Source: Prorocentrum cordatum
Lineage: Eukaryota > Sar > Dinophyceae > Prorocentrales > Prorocentraceae
DNA: 35,000 nucleotides
Assembly (NCBI GenBank): GCA_963575745.1
Contig: CAUYUJ010020553.1
Span: forward strand, 1-35,000
Direction: 5' to 3'
Made by a program: the position numbers and the translations under genes
Part shown: positions 9,122 to 18,787 of the stretch, piece by piece
How positions within the stretch are numbered: position 1 is the stretch's first letter
How the letters are laid out: the number at the start of each line of letters is the position of its first letter
Notes under the pieces: model-generated
The model's input: only the letters and a program-made list of their open reading frames with translations
Told to the model about the DNA's origin: nothing
Database searches by the model: none

Positions 9122-9829
9122 CTATTTGGCGCGAAGCCTGGGCTTGGAGCACGCTGCGTGTAAGTCAGCCGATGTCAGCCAGCAGTCCAACATAGAATAG
9201 GTCCCCTTAGCTGATCTGCACGCCCCTTCCCCTGCACATGTCAAGGGCGCCCCAGGAACCGTATAAGCTAGTCCATTCTGCTGGAAATCTGACGGCGACA
9301 AGTTCCAATCGCCTGCAATCGCAAACGGCAGGCCAAAGAAGCGCAGGTACTCCGCGAGCTTGTAGTACCTGTCCAGGTTGGTCGGCACAAACTGTACATC
9401 CGCGGTGGGCTCCATATATGCTGACCCAAACAAAACTCCGCCTGGCAAGCCCACGTCGACGTGCACGAGGACAGACCAGGACTTCACCACCTCGAAGCTC
9501 TCGTGGCCGCTGGGCCCCTTCAGCACGGTGGTGGGCAAGTGCTTGCGCACGAAGATGCCGCCTCCTGCACTCGGTGGCCCAGTGCTCAGTCGGCGACACG
9601 GTGTGATAAACGGTGCCCATCCTTGGCTTGCACACCACGAGCGGGCCTTCTCTAACTGCTCTCCATCTAGTCGCAACTCTTCTGCAGCCGCGATCTCAGC
9701 ATCCCCTGCACCCTCAAGCAAAAATGTCTGGAACGAACTCCAGCACGACCCATTGAAGGTAGCTGTGCCAATCCGTGGCCGTCTCGATCCCCGAAGAGCG
9801 CGATGACTAGTGATCCTCTGCCCCCACAT
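9122..9829 (-). pseudogene. Element A: AP-type (EEP) endonuclease, start of ORF2
   Basis: Nicks target DNA to prime reverse transcription. From the ATG at 9829 the protein reads TATFNGSCW at about residues 22-30 (catalytic Asn), AEELRL in the place of the QE motif, AGDWNLSP with GDWN at about 173-176, and TYSMLDCWLTS at about 210-220. The final SDH motif is missing because the frame stops at 9122. The ATG lies inside the last codons of ORF1: the two frames overlap by 23 nt, with ORF2 in the +1 phase. Confidence 0.82.
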
Positions 9830-10424
9830 TCTCCCACTCCGCTGCCTGGCCACCGTCCGCGCCCATGGCTGACGGCACGCGAAAAGGAGCGGCGACAGCT
9901 GGGTGAGCAGCCGCGGGCCCATGAGGCTGAGCTGGAGTTGGCGGCTGCATGGCCGCGCCGAGGTGGCTGACGCGCTGGCCCATCTGCGCGCCGACGAGCT
10001 CCTTCTTCTCGCCCTGTGCGACCGCCTGCTGGGCCTGGGCGGGCGCGGTCTGCAGCTGCTGGACGACCTGGGCAACGTTGGCCAACGGCGCGACCGCCTG
10101 CTGCGCAGCCGCTGCTGCCACCGCCGCCTGAGCCTGGGCCGCCTCGCCCTGCAGCGTGACGACGTCGTTCTCGAGCGTCGCGAGGTGCTTCTTGGCCTCG
10201 GCGCTGTCGGTCTCCACGCCCTGCACCTTGGCCTGCTGCTTGTCACGCTCCGCCTACTTGACGGCGAAACGATCCTTGGCACTGCAAAGAAGGTCGTCGG
10301 GGTCCATGTTGGACCTGGCCGCGTCTTCAGCCTTGGCCCGCTCTGCGCGAGCGTGGACGACCATCGCGTGTTCCTCGTTGTAGAGCCTGCGAAGAGACTG
10401 GAGGGCCCCCCTGCACTTGTTGAC
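9807..10424 (-). pseudogene. Element A: ORF1 coiled-coil segment
   Basis: This frame begins just after a C14-like run at 10424-10438, where the zinc-finger frame is lost. It reads CRGALQSLRRLYNEEHAMVV, a long Ala/Glu/Lys helix (AKKHLATLENDVVTLQGEAA), then a Gln/Ala-rich region and ends GGQAAEWENVGAEDH before TAG at 9807. An in-frame TAG lies at 10254-10256. A coiled coil is expected for ORF1 proteins, which multimerise on the element RNA. A competing frame across this region is Arg/Ser-rich and looks like a shadow. Confidence 0.7.
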
Positions 10425-10439
10425 CCCCCCCCCCCCCCA

Positions 10440-10705
10440 CCCCTGGAGTCTGGAGGAGCATCGGCATCAGGGGCGGCAGGGCGATGGTCACCATCATCGC
10501 GATCCTTCTTCCACGGCGGCTTCTCTTTGGATCGCGATGGCCTCCTCGAGGGCTTGCGCCCCCGCGATGGCACATCCGTGGTCGGCTTGCCGTCGCGGTC
10601 TCGCCCGCAAGCCCAGCAAGTCGAGCGAGACGGGTAGTTGGTCTGGCACCCACAAAGTCGCGAGGTTTTGCATGCCCACACTTCCCCGTCATTCTCGCCT
10701 GCCAT
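10440..10705 (-). pseudogene. Element A: ORF1 N-terminus with RanBP2-like zinc finger
   Basis: The ATG at 10705 opens MAGENDGEVWACKTSRLCGC, with W10, C12, C18/C20, N23, C30 and C33. The N-x6-C-x2-C half fits the RanBP2 zinc-finger pattern exactly; the first Cys pair is spaced more widely than usual. It is followed by a basic Arg/Lys/Ser stretch (SRGRKPSRRPSRSKEKPPWK). RanBP2 fingers bind single-stranded RNA or proteins, so an RNA-binding role in the RNP is inferred. The frame is lost at the G/C run at 10424-10438. Confidence 0.7.
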
Positions 10706-10931
10706 TCCACGCGGTAGAATATCGCCGCGGTGGTCAAGCAGGAGGCGCCTGGCAGAAGACCGCCGCAGCAGCGCGCGGGCCCTGGCCCGCCTGCGGCGGA
10801 GGCTGCGATGCCAGGCGGGCGACGGCGATCGCTGGCGCCGCGTGCCCGAGACGCCGCGCGCGCCCGAGGGGGGGCGCGGGGCTGGGGGTTCGCAGAGCGG
10901 GCCGCCCGAGGCCCGCGGGCGCCGAGCCACC

Positions 10932-11193
10932 TGAGGAGGAGGAGGAGAAGGGGGGGAGGGGGAGGGGGGGAAGGGGGGGAGAGAGGAGGGGAGGAGGAAG
11001 GAGGAGGGGGACGAGGAGGAAGAGGAGGAGGAGGAACAGGAGAAGGAGGAGAGGGATGACGAGGAGGAGGGGGAGGAGGAGGGAGGGGGAGGAAGGAGGA
11101 GGGGAGGGAGGAGGAGGGGATGGAGGAGGAGGAGGAGGAGGGGGAGGAGGGTGAGGGGGGGGAGGGGGAGGGGGGAGGAGGGGGAGGAGGAGG
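10932..11193 (+). repeat. (GGA)n purine tract upstream of element A
   Basis: About 260 bp of imperfect GGA/GAG with G runs. On the element strand it reads (TCC)n and lies 5' of element A, the same arrangement as in elements B and C. It also lies about 215 bp beyond the 3' stop of element B. Long acidic/basic or Pro/Leu/Ser open frames here are translations of the repeat. Confidence 0.9.
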
Positions 11194-11409
11194 ATTTGTT
11201 TGAGCACGTGGGCTCCCGCTGCATGCTTAAAGTACACTAAACGTGTCAGATGACAGGGCGGCTCCCTTCGCTGTCGGATGGGGGCCCTTGGCTATCTGAT
11301 TCCACGCGTCTCTGGGTTATATTTTCCCTTGACCTTGCCGAGGCATTGCTTGGCAAGTTCTGCCAAACGGGCTCCACTTGTGTATCTCTTGCACTTCATA
11401 CAAACTACC

Positions 11410-12387
11410 TCAAACGAACCGTTGCTCGCATCCAAGAGAATACACCTGTGGTCTGAGCCCCTGAGGTGGAGTACATTTGACTGTCAGGGATTCTGAGCAA
11501 GCTCCAGGAGGTGGAATGTGGGCCGCGTCTTGGCGCGAAGTCTTCAAACACCCCAAACAAATCCAAAAAAGCTGGTCGCCATGTGGAGGCCCCATGCACC
11601 CCCATCGGTGCGGAACGGATGCAGCTCGAGACCGGGGCGGCAGCGGGGGTGACCACTCTGCCTTAGACAGGTCGGTACGTGGCCAAAGAGGGAGGAGGGC
11701 AGAGGCAAGCTTGCAAACATTCTGCGGGACATTGACGAGCGCGCCCCCTGCTGACGCCTGCTCATCTGTAGGACGGGGGTGGGTCTCGGCACCGAACTTT
11801 GCAGCTCTGTCCGCCGCGTCGTTCCCGCGTCGACGGAATCCCTCATCGTCGCCGATGTCGGGATCGTCAGGAGATAGATGAGCCTTGACCTTCTCGCACC
11901 AAAGGATATAGTTGCCACTGCGGGCCCGAGACTGCAAGGCTAGACCAGAATGCGGGCGCTTGGGTGAGAGCTGGTCAATCAATGGCAAAGCGCGCATACT
12001 GACAACGCTCTGGCAATCGGAGTAAAAAGTCGCCGGGCCACTGGCGAGCGCGCTGGCGACAGCGCATGCAGTGGAACTCTCCTGCCTGCAGGGTCTGCGG
12101 GCAGCTGCCCCGCGCGGGGCCCCGAGCCAGGGCGAGCGCGTCGCTGTCCCCCAGCCCGCGCGGTTGGAGTCGCGCGCAGCCCTGCGAGAACAAGAGCCAT
12201 TCAGGAAAACGTGGCCCCAAACCTTCCTAGCGCCGTCTTGCGGCATCTCTAAATCCTCGGCTTCGAAACCTTGAGGGAAGAAACGAAACTGAATACCATC
12301 GTTAAGAGTCGGAACCGTCGGCGACGGGGGGGGAGCTCGCATTCGGGATGGCTGAACAGGCCCGAGATAGTAGCGAAACGCTGCCAA
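11410..12387 (-). pseudogene. Element B: RNase H domain and CxxC tail
   Basis: A single long open frame. RNase H motifs are GHVFLNGSCS (Asn where the first Asp of DGS is expected), ESSTACAVASAL (Glu), FYSDCQSVV (third Asp), and VKAHLSPDD followed by GNDAADRAAKFGA (last Asp). After a Pro-rich linker comes GDQLFWICLGC and a further Cys, resembling the tail modules of element A. It would degrade RNA in the RNA:DNA hybrid. The Asn substitution predicts loss of activity unless it is a family trait. Stop is TGA at 11410. Confidence 0.8.
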
Positions 12388-12780
12388 GCGCCATCATCTC
12401 CACGATTACGAATAATCGTGTTACCGGCGTCCCGAAGAACGATGGCCAACCTCTCCTCCTCCGCCGCTGGGCAGCACCAGAGCCCGTGAAACAAGGTGTC
12501 TCCCTGGTGGTGGCAGAGAGGGCACTCGTCAGCGATGTCACAACCAGCTGCTCGGGCTCGCGAGAGAGGCCAAACTCCTCGGCTGGCAGGGCACCTGACG
12601 GCTCCTGTCTGGCGAGCAGAAATCTTGTTGGGCCTGGAGGCACGGGCAACAACATCAAAACAACGACGGGTAACGCCACCCGTGCTGTACTTAGCCGCGG
12701 GATCTCGCTCGAGGCCCCTCCAACCCCCCCCCCCCGCTCGAGTGGATCTCGAGGAGGGCGGGGGGGGGGGTAAGAGAACG
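12249..12780 (-). pseudogene. Element B: post-RT zinc knuckle region
   Basis: Reads CFDVVARASRPNKISARQTG, then DECPLCHHQGDTLFHGLWCC, a C-x2-C...H-x3-W-x-C knuckle typical of LINE ORF2 C-termini (about 12490-12530), then AIVLRDAGNTIIRNRGDDGA. The sequence upstream of about 12780 in this frame is Pro/Gly-rich and follows G/C runs, so the true join to the RT lies in another frame. It overlaps the start of the RNase H frame by 139 nt in a different phase. Confidence 0.72.
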
Positions 12781-13178
12781 CTCGATTTTACGGTCGCTGA
12801 CCATGACAAAGGGGGGAGGCATGCCCCCGCCAATCCTGGCCAAAGACCGCTTCGTGGCCCCAAGGGGCCCCGACGCGGTGCGCCTGGCCCAGCTGCCCGA
12901 AGGCCCCGTGCCAGAGGTCCCGCAACTCGGCCCAAGTAAAACGCACATTCGCGGCCCTCGTGCGCCTGGCCCAAAGTTCCTTAGCCCGTCGGATCGCCGG
13001 CGCGACGAGGGCCCCACCATGAGGGATCTCCTTCGAGCCGGCTGAGAATGGTCAAACTGCGGCCTCCTACAGCAGGCTTCATGGCGGCGGCGCGCGTGCG
13101 CCTGTGCTCGAGGAGCTCCCCGTCACTAACTCCATGGGCATCGGCTCCGTAAGTCGCCCCTGCAAGAGGTCCTGTGGC

Positions 13179-14157
13179 TCATGATTCACCCCCTTTGTCC
13201 TGGAACCCCTCTCTGACAGGCCAGTCTGCCAGCTCGACGCGTCGCCTTGCGCAGGCGGGCCTTCGCGTTGCCGTTGCGCCCGCGCGCTCGCCTAGCTCCG
13301 ACAGCGGCGTCGCCGACCCCGAGGTTGACGATGGGCTCCAGGTGAACTCCTCCGAGCTCCCCCATACATTCGGGATTTGTCTGGGGATGTCCTTGGACGA
13401 AGAAGCCAGCCCGACCTTGTCCATCGCAACCTTCGCCTGCAAAACGGTTTCGATGATCCCCCGAAGCCTTTCAGTAGCTTCGGCGATGCCCCTGGCGATT
13501 TGACGGGCCCCCCCCCCCGCGGCGTTCAAACCCACGCCATCGATGCGCGCGTCGAAGGTGAGCCCCCTAGGAAGCCCGAGGTCGTCGGAGCCACGAGGCG
13601 CAAACATGCGGACCATCGCGGTAGCGAAGCTACAGCCAGCGATAATCCCAGTGCGAGCATAAATCAGGGCAGCAACAACGCCAGCCAGGGTCAAGGAACG
13701 AGCCGACCTGCAGCCAGCGAGACACAAGGAGAGCGAGGAGGTCGAGCGGGTTGCGCTCGCAATGCTTCACGAAGCCCCGCAGTCGGGCGCAGGCGTGGCC
13801 TGCCTGGGATCGCGACCGCTCCGATCGCGCAGCCTGGCGCCAAACCGCATCACAGGCCGATGTGTACTGCCCCGCCGCCCAATAGCTCCCCTGGTTGATG
13901 GCCCGCCAAGCTGCGGCGTACTCCCTCCTGCATTTCCCCCTACATGCGAGAAACAAAAAAAAACGGGGAACGACCCCTATGGGCCTGGGGCCTGAGGTAG
14001 GCTTCGGCAGGAGAGCAATAATGGCCGCTTGGAGCTGCATGGGCAACGCGCCCGTCTTCTCCGTCAGAATAAAACCGCGAAGGCACGCGCAGGGCTCCGC
14101 CCGAAAGAGCCGAGAAATGCCGAATGTGAAAACCGTCCAAGCCGACCGCGGACCCAT
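13179..14157 (-). pseudogene. Element B: reverse transcriptase remnants
   Basis: Two frames together give RT-like sequence. The upstream frame (stop 13630) has LQAAIIALLPKPTSGPRPIG, the motif 1/2 region. The downstream frame (13179-13727) has ARTGIIAGCSFATAMVRMF, motif B, then LTFDARIDGVGLNAAG where motif C (usually a DD pair) is expected; only Asp-Gly is seen. I cannot find a clean motif A Asp between them. A C11 run at 13508-13518 sits in the motif C region. RT identity is reasonably sure; the copy is inactive. Confidence 0.7.
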
Positions 14158-15099
14158 GGGCGAACGTCTTAGGGTATCTTCTAATGGCTTCGATTGGGAG
14201 AGGAGTGAGGGGGGTGTTGTTCTTCCCTGCCTGGCGAGCTGGAACGGGAAGTGCCTCCTACAGTTCGCGGAACCTGCTGGCCTCGACGGCCGAGGGCGAC
14301 TGCGGGTCGGACACCGCGCGCCCGTCCGAGCTCAGAGTAGCGCTGGACTTCCATCCTTGAGGGCCCTCGATGCAAGAGCGAGCCCTCCTTCCTCCTTGGC
14401 CAACGTTTTCAGCGAGCTAGTCGGCCCAGTCCTTCCGAGCCTGGCGGGCGAAAAAAACCGCGCGCTGAGCGGCAACATCGGAAACTTTTCGTTGAGCTGA
14501 GAAAACTAATCCTGCATGCGCTCCAAAGCCTCCTCCGAACCAAAAGGATTCCAGCGGAAATCGTCGGCCAGGCCCCGAGCTTCCGCAAACGCATCTTCCA
14601 TTCCAAGAAAAGGGTCGCTGGGCTTGTGCAATTCAGGAGGGGGGGGGGGGGGGGCAACGCGCGCGCCATTTCCTGAGCCCGCTACCAACACCGCCTTGGG
14701 CACAAGCACAGACGCGCTTCACGGTTGAAGCCAACCGTCTACAGTCGCGAAATTGGGGGCACCTAGCGCAGCCATGGTCTTTGCCCAGGATCGGCCACCA
14801 GCGGGCGCTAGGCCCCTTGCCACCCATGCCCCAGACAGTAAGTTTAACTCCCAAAGTCCCGGCTAGTTCGCGCTCCGCAAGACCAGCCCTATGACGCGTG
14901 GGCTTCCTTGAAGAGCTCGGCAATCGTCGCTCGGTCGCCGCTGCTCTCGGCCCGCAAATAAAAGTGCGCTGAGCTGCGCCTCGACCCCGGAGAAATCCAC
15001 GGGCTCTGGTCGAGGGCCGAACGACGCAGCAGTAGGGGGGGCTGGAGGGCACCGAAAAGTAAAATAGCGTAGCTTCGCCAAGCCAGCGAAACAAACTGA
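14158..15099 (-). pseudogene. Element B: linker between endonuclease and RT, heavily frame-broken
   Basis: By position this is the ORF2 linker. Short segments in different frames look protein-like (for example FLEWKMRLRKLGAWPTISAG and SLFRWLGEATLFYFS), but none holds a known motif. A KDHGCARCPQFRDC segment near 14760 contains a C-x2-C pair that might be chance. A G run at 14638-14654 is another probable frameshift site. Confidence 0.4.
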
Positions 15100-15800
15100 T
15101 CTGCGCGGGCGCGCGGGGAAAGAAGCCAGCCTCGTCGTCGTCGATCGTCTGAACTTCCGAAGCGACCTCCATCAGTCCCGAGGGTGCCAAGAAGTACTCA
15201 CGCGACTTGCCAGACCGGGCACGGCAAGTGCGCCCAGCTGGTTCAACCACGTGGCCCACCGGAGCCCCCAACAAACTTCGATTCCGCGAGATTGTCCGGC
15301 CCCATGTTCCAGTCGCCGCCCACCGCAATGCTTTCCCGCGCGTTGGCCCCCCAGCCCCCACTGCCGACATAATATCGGGTTAACATTTGACAGGCCCTCG
15401 GAATCCCGAAGATATGAAGAGCAAGCCTGGGGGGCGACTCCGCCTGGCGCATGGGCTGCGGCCGAGATCGCTCGGCGGGGGGCGATCTCGTGGCCCGAGG
15501 GAGGGGGGTGGAGGCCCGCAGAGGACCGACGCACAATGAAAACTCCAGCCGGATGGCCACCTCCTGGCCCAGCGTTCCCGGAATCCAGAGGCTCGTGAAG
15601 CCCAGGCTGAGGGGGGGGGGGGGGGAAAAAACGAGGCCCTGTCCAACGCCAACGCTTCGGAGGTGGGGAGTTTATGCTCCTGGATGAGAATGACTTCTGC
15701 CGAAACGCTCGGCAACCAATCTTTCACCGACCCCCGAGAGTTGCCGTTGACTGACGCGACACGAAGGCGAAGGAAGCGATTCGGCCTCTGGGGGCGGTGG
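15100..15800 (-). pseudogene. Element B: AP-type (EEP) endonuclease in three frames
   Basis: The first frame gives LRVASVNGNSRGSVKDWLPS (catalytic Asn, about 15740-15783) and VILIQEHKLPTSE (QE, about 15667-15692). After the G run at 15610-15625 another frame gives SIAVGGDWNMGPDN (GDWN, about 15304-15324). A third gives CRARSGKSREYFLAPSGLME (about 15160-15230), matching the S-x-DYFL end motif with Glu in place of Asp. The order and spacing are right for one EEP domain broken by two indels. Confidence 0.75.
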
Positions 15801-15889
15801 CGGGGCGAAAGGCCCCTGCAACTTGACGTTAGAGAAGGCGCCTGCCATCCTGCCGCGAAGGGGGGCATGCCGCGAGGGCGCGTTGGCCC

Positions 15890-15950
15890 CGATGGGGGGG
15901 GGGGGGGCGGGGGGGGGGTGGGGGGGGGGGGGGGCGGGGCGGGGCGGCCC
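15890..15950 (+). repeat. Long G-run cluster
   Basis: Sixty bases of G runs of 8-14 interrupted by C or T. It lies between ORF1 and the endonuclease of element B and encodes only poly-Pro or poly-Gly. It is a likely place for length error in any assembly and has clear G-quadruplex potential. Confidence 0.85.
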
Positions 15951-16214
15951 GAGGTGCTCGCCGAGCTCCTCCCCTGACGCCCCCCCGTGGCAGACGGGTC
16001 CCGCCCGCGTTGCCAGGCAGGCAGCGGCGCGACTCCTGCTCCTCGCGCCGACAGCAACCCCCGAACGGGGGCCCGCGGCACCCGGAGGGCCCACGGGCCT
16101 CACGACTGCCACTTCCTGCACGACGCGAGAGAGGGCGAGGCTCCTCGCTCCTCTGCGCGCCCAACTGAAAACAAGAAGCTGCGGCTCACTGCGAAATCGT
16201 GGACGCCTCCCCCC

Positions 16215-17177
16215 TCAGGCCGTTGCGCCTTCGGGGGGCGGGGGGGGGGGCCTGATTGCTGTGGCCTTCGTCGCCTGCGCGTCCGTCAGGCGCCTTCTCA
16301 GCCTTCTCTGGCGGCTGGGCGCGCTGGGCCTCTCGAACAGCCTGTTCGCGGACCCTGCTGGGCGAGGTCGTGGCGAGGGCGGGCTCAGGCGAGCCGCCGC
16401 TCCTCCAGCCGCAGAGCTCGCTGCCGCTGTGGAGGGGGCTCCGCCCCAATCGCCGCCAGTGGAGACCTCGCCCGAGGGGCCGCGGCGCCGCCTCCCCGCC
16501 ATCCGCTGGAGGTAGCTCTCGTGCTCCTTCTTGACGACGTTGGCGCGCTCGATGGCCTGGGCGAAAAGGGCCTGCGCGGGCTTGCCGACGTGTTCCTTGA
16601 AATCAGCCCGCCGGCGTTCGACTTCGGCCAGGTCCGCTTCGTCAATGCCATCGATGTCCACCGAGAATAAGCCTCCGTCGTCAGTCGTGATATTGGCGAC
16701 CTTGCCGTCGACGAGGTCCTGCAATGACAGTACTGGGCCATTGTCAGCGAGCGCCTCCATGACTTCAGGGACCACTGCTGTATGGAACTTGGCAACCAAC
16801 GGACGATGTTCCTCCACCATGGCTTGGCTCTGCTTGAACATGTCGTGAATGAGAACTTCCTGGGCCCGCATTCCTTCCTGCCATCTCGCGAGCTTCGCCA
16901 GTTCATGCTCCAAGCGCTGATCCAGCTTCTTGATGCGGTGGTGGGGGTCGGAGACCGGGTCCTGGAGCGCATTGGGGGGAGGTCTCGCCGCCTCCCACAG
17001 CTGATTCAGCTTGGTCTGATAGCGGACCGCGGCCTCCTCGTCGCCAGTGCGCTTGGAAAAGGGGCGACCAGCATCTGCAACTCCTCGGCGTCGAGGGGGC
17101 CGTCGGTCGCCGCTGCGGGCGCCCCAGGCCCAGGCGAGCACGCTGGAACCTGTGGCCCAGGAGGGAGTACGGTCCAC
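16215..17177 (-). pseudogene. Element B: ORF1-like coiled-coil protein
   Basis: Contains VRYQTKLNQLWEAARPPPNA, a long charged helix (RIKKLDQRLEHELAKLARWQ), then DLVDGKVANITTDDGGLFSV and ANVVKKEHESYLQRMAGRRR, ending in an Ala/Pro/Arg-rich tail. The window-wide pattern and position identify it as ORF1, which coats element RNA; I recognise no named fold. The frame has no ATG before the helix. The likely N-terminus (GPLDAEELQMLVAPF) is in another frame just upstream, so an indel near 17060 is inferred. Confidence 0.68.
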
Positions 17178-17524
17178 TCTCCATGTGGGTCATACCCTGG
17201 AGCGCGAGGAACGCCCTGCCGATGAGCCCCCACACCACCAGGAGCGCGAGGATCGCCAGTGGAGGGCGTTTGGCGGGCGGCTCGGCAGCGCTTGCAATAC
17301 CAATGCCATACTCGTCCTGCCGCACCCACATGAGACACACTTCCTCCGATCGCCGCTTTGCGTCTGGTCGTGCTTGGCGGTCTTGTCCTGGCCCTGCCAG
17401 GAGTATGTGTTGTCATAGTATTGTCCCCAGCTGGTTGCTGCTGCGCCATGAAGCGCCCGTGGAGCGCCAGGGCGGGGAGCTGCCGCCGCCGCTGCCAACA
17501 CCGCCATGGGACAAGGGAGCTGTT

Positions 17525-17566
<42 letters not shown>

Positions 17567-17657
17567 CAACATCAAACAACATAACTGATATCGAAGCCAA
17601 CACTTTGACCCGCGGATACCTTGCCGTTCTGAAGAGAAGTATCCGCGAGCGCAACAC
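17178..17657 (-). other. Element B 5' region between SL relic and ORF1
   Basis: Read on the minus strand it starts right after the spliced-leader relic and runs to ORF1. Frames here contain KCVSCGCG and VWHWYCKRCR in different phases, which together might be a broken zinc finger matching the one in element A. I cannot choose a start codon. A (GA)n microsatellite at 17527-17562 lies in the middle. Confidence 0.4.
17527..17562 (+). repeat. (GA)n microsatellite
   Basis: About 18 uninterrupted GA units within the 5' region of element B. It produces Ser-Leu or Arg-Glu repeats in open frames that are not genes. Confidence 0.95.
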
Positions 17658-17679
17658 CTTGAGCCAAAATAGTTACGGA
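17658..17679 (-). other. Divergent dinoflagellate spliced leader relic, 5' of element B
   Basis: On the minus strand this 22-mer matches the published DinoSL consensus (D-CCGTAG..., ending TTTTGGCTCAAG) at all but two positions. Both differences are transitions (G to A at position 7, C to T at position 9). DinoSL is the leader trans-spliced to nuclear mRNAs of dinoflagellates. Its presence 5' of a retroelement suggests that this copy came from trans-spliced RNA. The relic lies directly downstream of a (TCC)n tract, as at 27147. Confidence 0.88.
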
Positions 17680-17777
17680 CGGGGGAGGAGGAGAAGGAGG
17701 AGGAGGAGGAGGAGGAGGAGAGGAGGAGGAGGAAACGGATGAGGAGGAGAAGAAAAAGGAGGAGGACGAGGACGGAC
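17680..17777 (+). repeat. (GGA)n tract adjoining SL relic of element B
   Basis: GGA/GAG repeat with interruptions. On the minus strand it reads (TCC)n and ends within two bases of the spliced-leader relic at 17658-17679. Confidence 0.9.
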
Positions 17778-17975
17778 GATGACAGCAGTTCCCGCCGAGC
17801 GACCTCCGCTCAAGCCTCGCAGAGACGCGACGCCGTTCCTGGTGAGCTGAGCCCTGGGCTGTGCGAGCTCTCGTCGTCCCGGTGGACTTCGGGGGGCGGG
17901 AGAGCCAGAGAGCCGTCGAAGGCGTTTCCCGGCAATCGCGCCCCAGAGCCCCTCTCTCTCTCGAGGAAGAACCAG

Positions 17976-18150
17976 CGGCATGAACGTAAACAGTCGGAGC
18001 TCCGCGCGGACTTCTTGGATCCGCGCTGCACCCCCTGCCTCCCTGGCGCGCGCAGCGCGCCTGGGGCGGCGCCACAGGGGCCGCCAGGGGAGGGGCATCG
18101 CGGATCCAACAAATCCGCGCGGAGTTCAGGAAATATACGTGTATGCCGCC
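17976..18150 (+). repeat. M1 GC-rich palindromic repeat, copy 1 (MITE-like)
   Basis: The left arm GCTCCGCGCGGACTTCTTGG near 17999 pairs with a right arm near 18110 (reverse complement ACTCCGCGCGGATTTGTTGG). Pairing continues inward as GATCCGCG and outward, with gaps, to GCGGCAT at both ends. The core is CTGGCGCGCG / GGGCGGCGCCACAGG / GCCGCCAGGGG, itself partly self-complementary. A homologous copy lies at 27866-28029. Open frames across it are spurious. A foldback or MITE-type element is inferred. Confidence 0.75.
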
Positions 18151-18787
18151 ATGTCTTCTTCGAGTCCCTCCCCAAACTCCTCCTGTAGAGGCCTTCCAGG
18201 TGGGGTCGGAATAGATGATATCGGAGAATCTCGCAGCATCGTCCATGCATCGGCGACGCCAGTGTGGATAACATCGGGTTGCACATCGGACCGCATCGCC
18301 GATGCATCGGCGATGCGGCGCGATCTTCCGACCTCATCTTTGAGCAGGGACCGACCGTCATCGCATTCTGACACTATAGGCCTAACGAGATGTTCTCTGA
18401 ACCAACACATGTTTTCATAACAAAACAATATTCTAAACCAGTCTCAGCTAGAACTGTTCTGAGAGCACGTCGTGCAAACCACAAGAAAAAAGGTTCTTGG
18501 AACATTCCTTGGTGGGCTTGGAGACAATCCAGGACGCCCCACCACTGCTTGCCATCTACCCTGACCCGATCTGGAACGCGTGGCCCCTGCAGACCGTGCA
18601 GACCGTCCCGACCCTCGCCACCAGGACAACACCCGCGCTCCCCTGATGCACGCCTGACCAGGCCCGCCCGGGAAGCTCGGGGCGGCCCCGCCCGGCTCCC
18701 CCCGCGGGAGCGGGCGCTTTCTTTCTTCGGGGACTCCGCCCTCGTGGCGTTTCCGCGGCGCGGGCCCCAGAAGTTCCTTCGCCATCC
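18151..18787. other. No gene recognised; contains a 28-bp perfect palindrome
   Basis: Mixed-composition sequence with short open frames only. Between 18236 and 18318 the words GCATCGGCGA and CATCGG recur, ending in a perfect 28-bp palindrome at 18291-18318. Several CAGACCGTGCAGACCGTC-type short direct repeats occur near 18588-18612. No RNA gene was identified. Confidence 0.55.

Larger units (their letters stand above)
4612..10705 (-). mobile_element. Element A: LINE-like non-LTR retrotransposon, decayed, near full coding length
   Basis: Read on the minus strand, the order is RanBP2-like zinc finger, coiled coil, overlapping AP-type endonuclease, linker, reverse transcriptase (GGFRPIALL, DISHFFD, GIIPGCS, YADD), C-terminal zinc knuckle, RNase H, and a tail with two CxxC modules. 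This is the domain order of clade-I-type LINEs with RNase H. At least six frame changes and three in-frame stops (about 10255, 8575, 7528) break it, so it cannot be autonomous now. A (TCC)n tract, read on the element strand, lies upstream at 10932-11193. The boundaries given are the coding span; exact termini are unknown. Confidence 0.88.
11410..17679 (-). mobile_element. Element B: LINE-like retrotransposon with SL relic, decayed
   Basis: Minus-strand order: divergent spliced leader (17658-17679), 5' region, coiled-coil ORF1 (16215-17177), endonuclease (about 15.1-15.8 kb), RT (about 13.2-14.1 kb), zinc knuckle (about 12.5 kb), RNase H and CxxC tail ending at 11410. The layout parallels element A but sequence similarity is low, so it is a different family. 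Frame changes cluster at G/C runs (15610-15625, 13508-13518, about 12730). RT motifs A and C are degenerate. Not autonomous. Confidence 0.83.

Noticed and set aside
9238-10637. Plus-strand frames opposite element A (for example 244 codons from 9903)
   Set aside because: They are antisense shadows of the Ala/Gln-rich ORF1 and of the endonuclease.
10905-10935. Possible third SL relic 5' of element A (TGGCTC next to the TCC tract)
   Set aside because: Only a six-base match at the 3' part of the leader; expected by chance in this composition.
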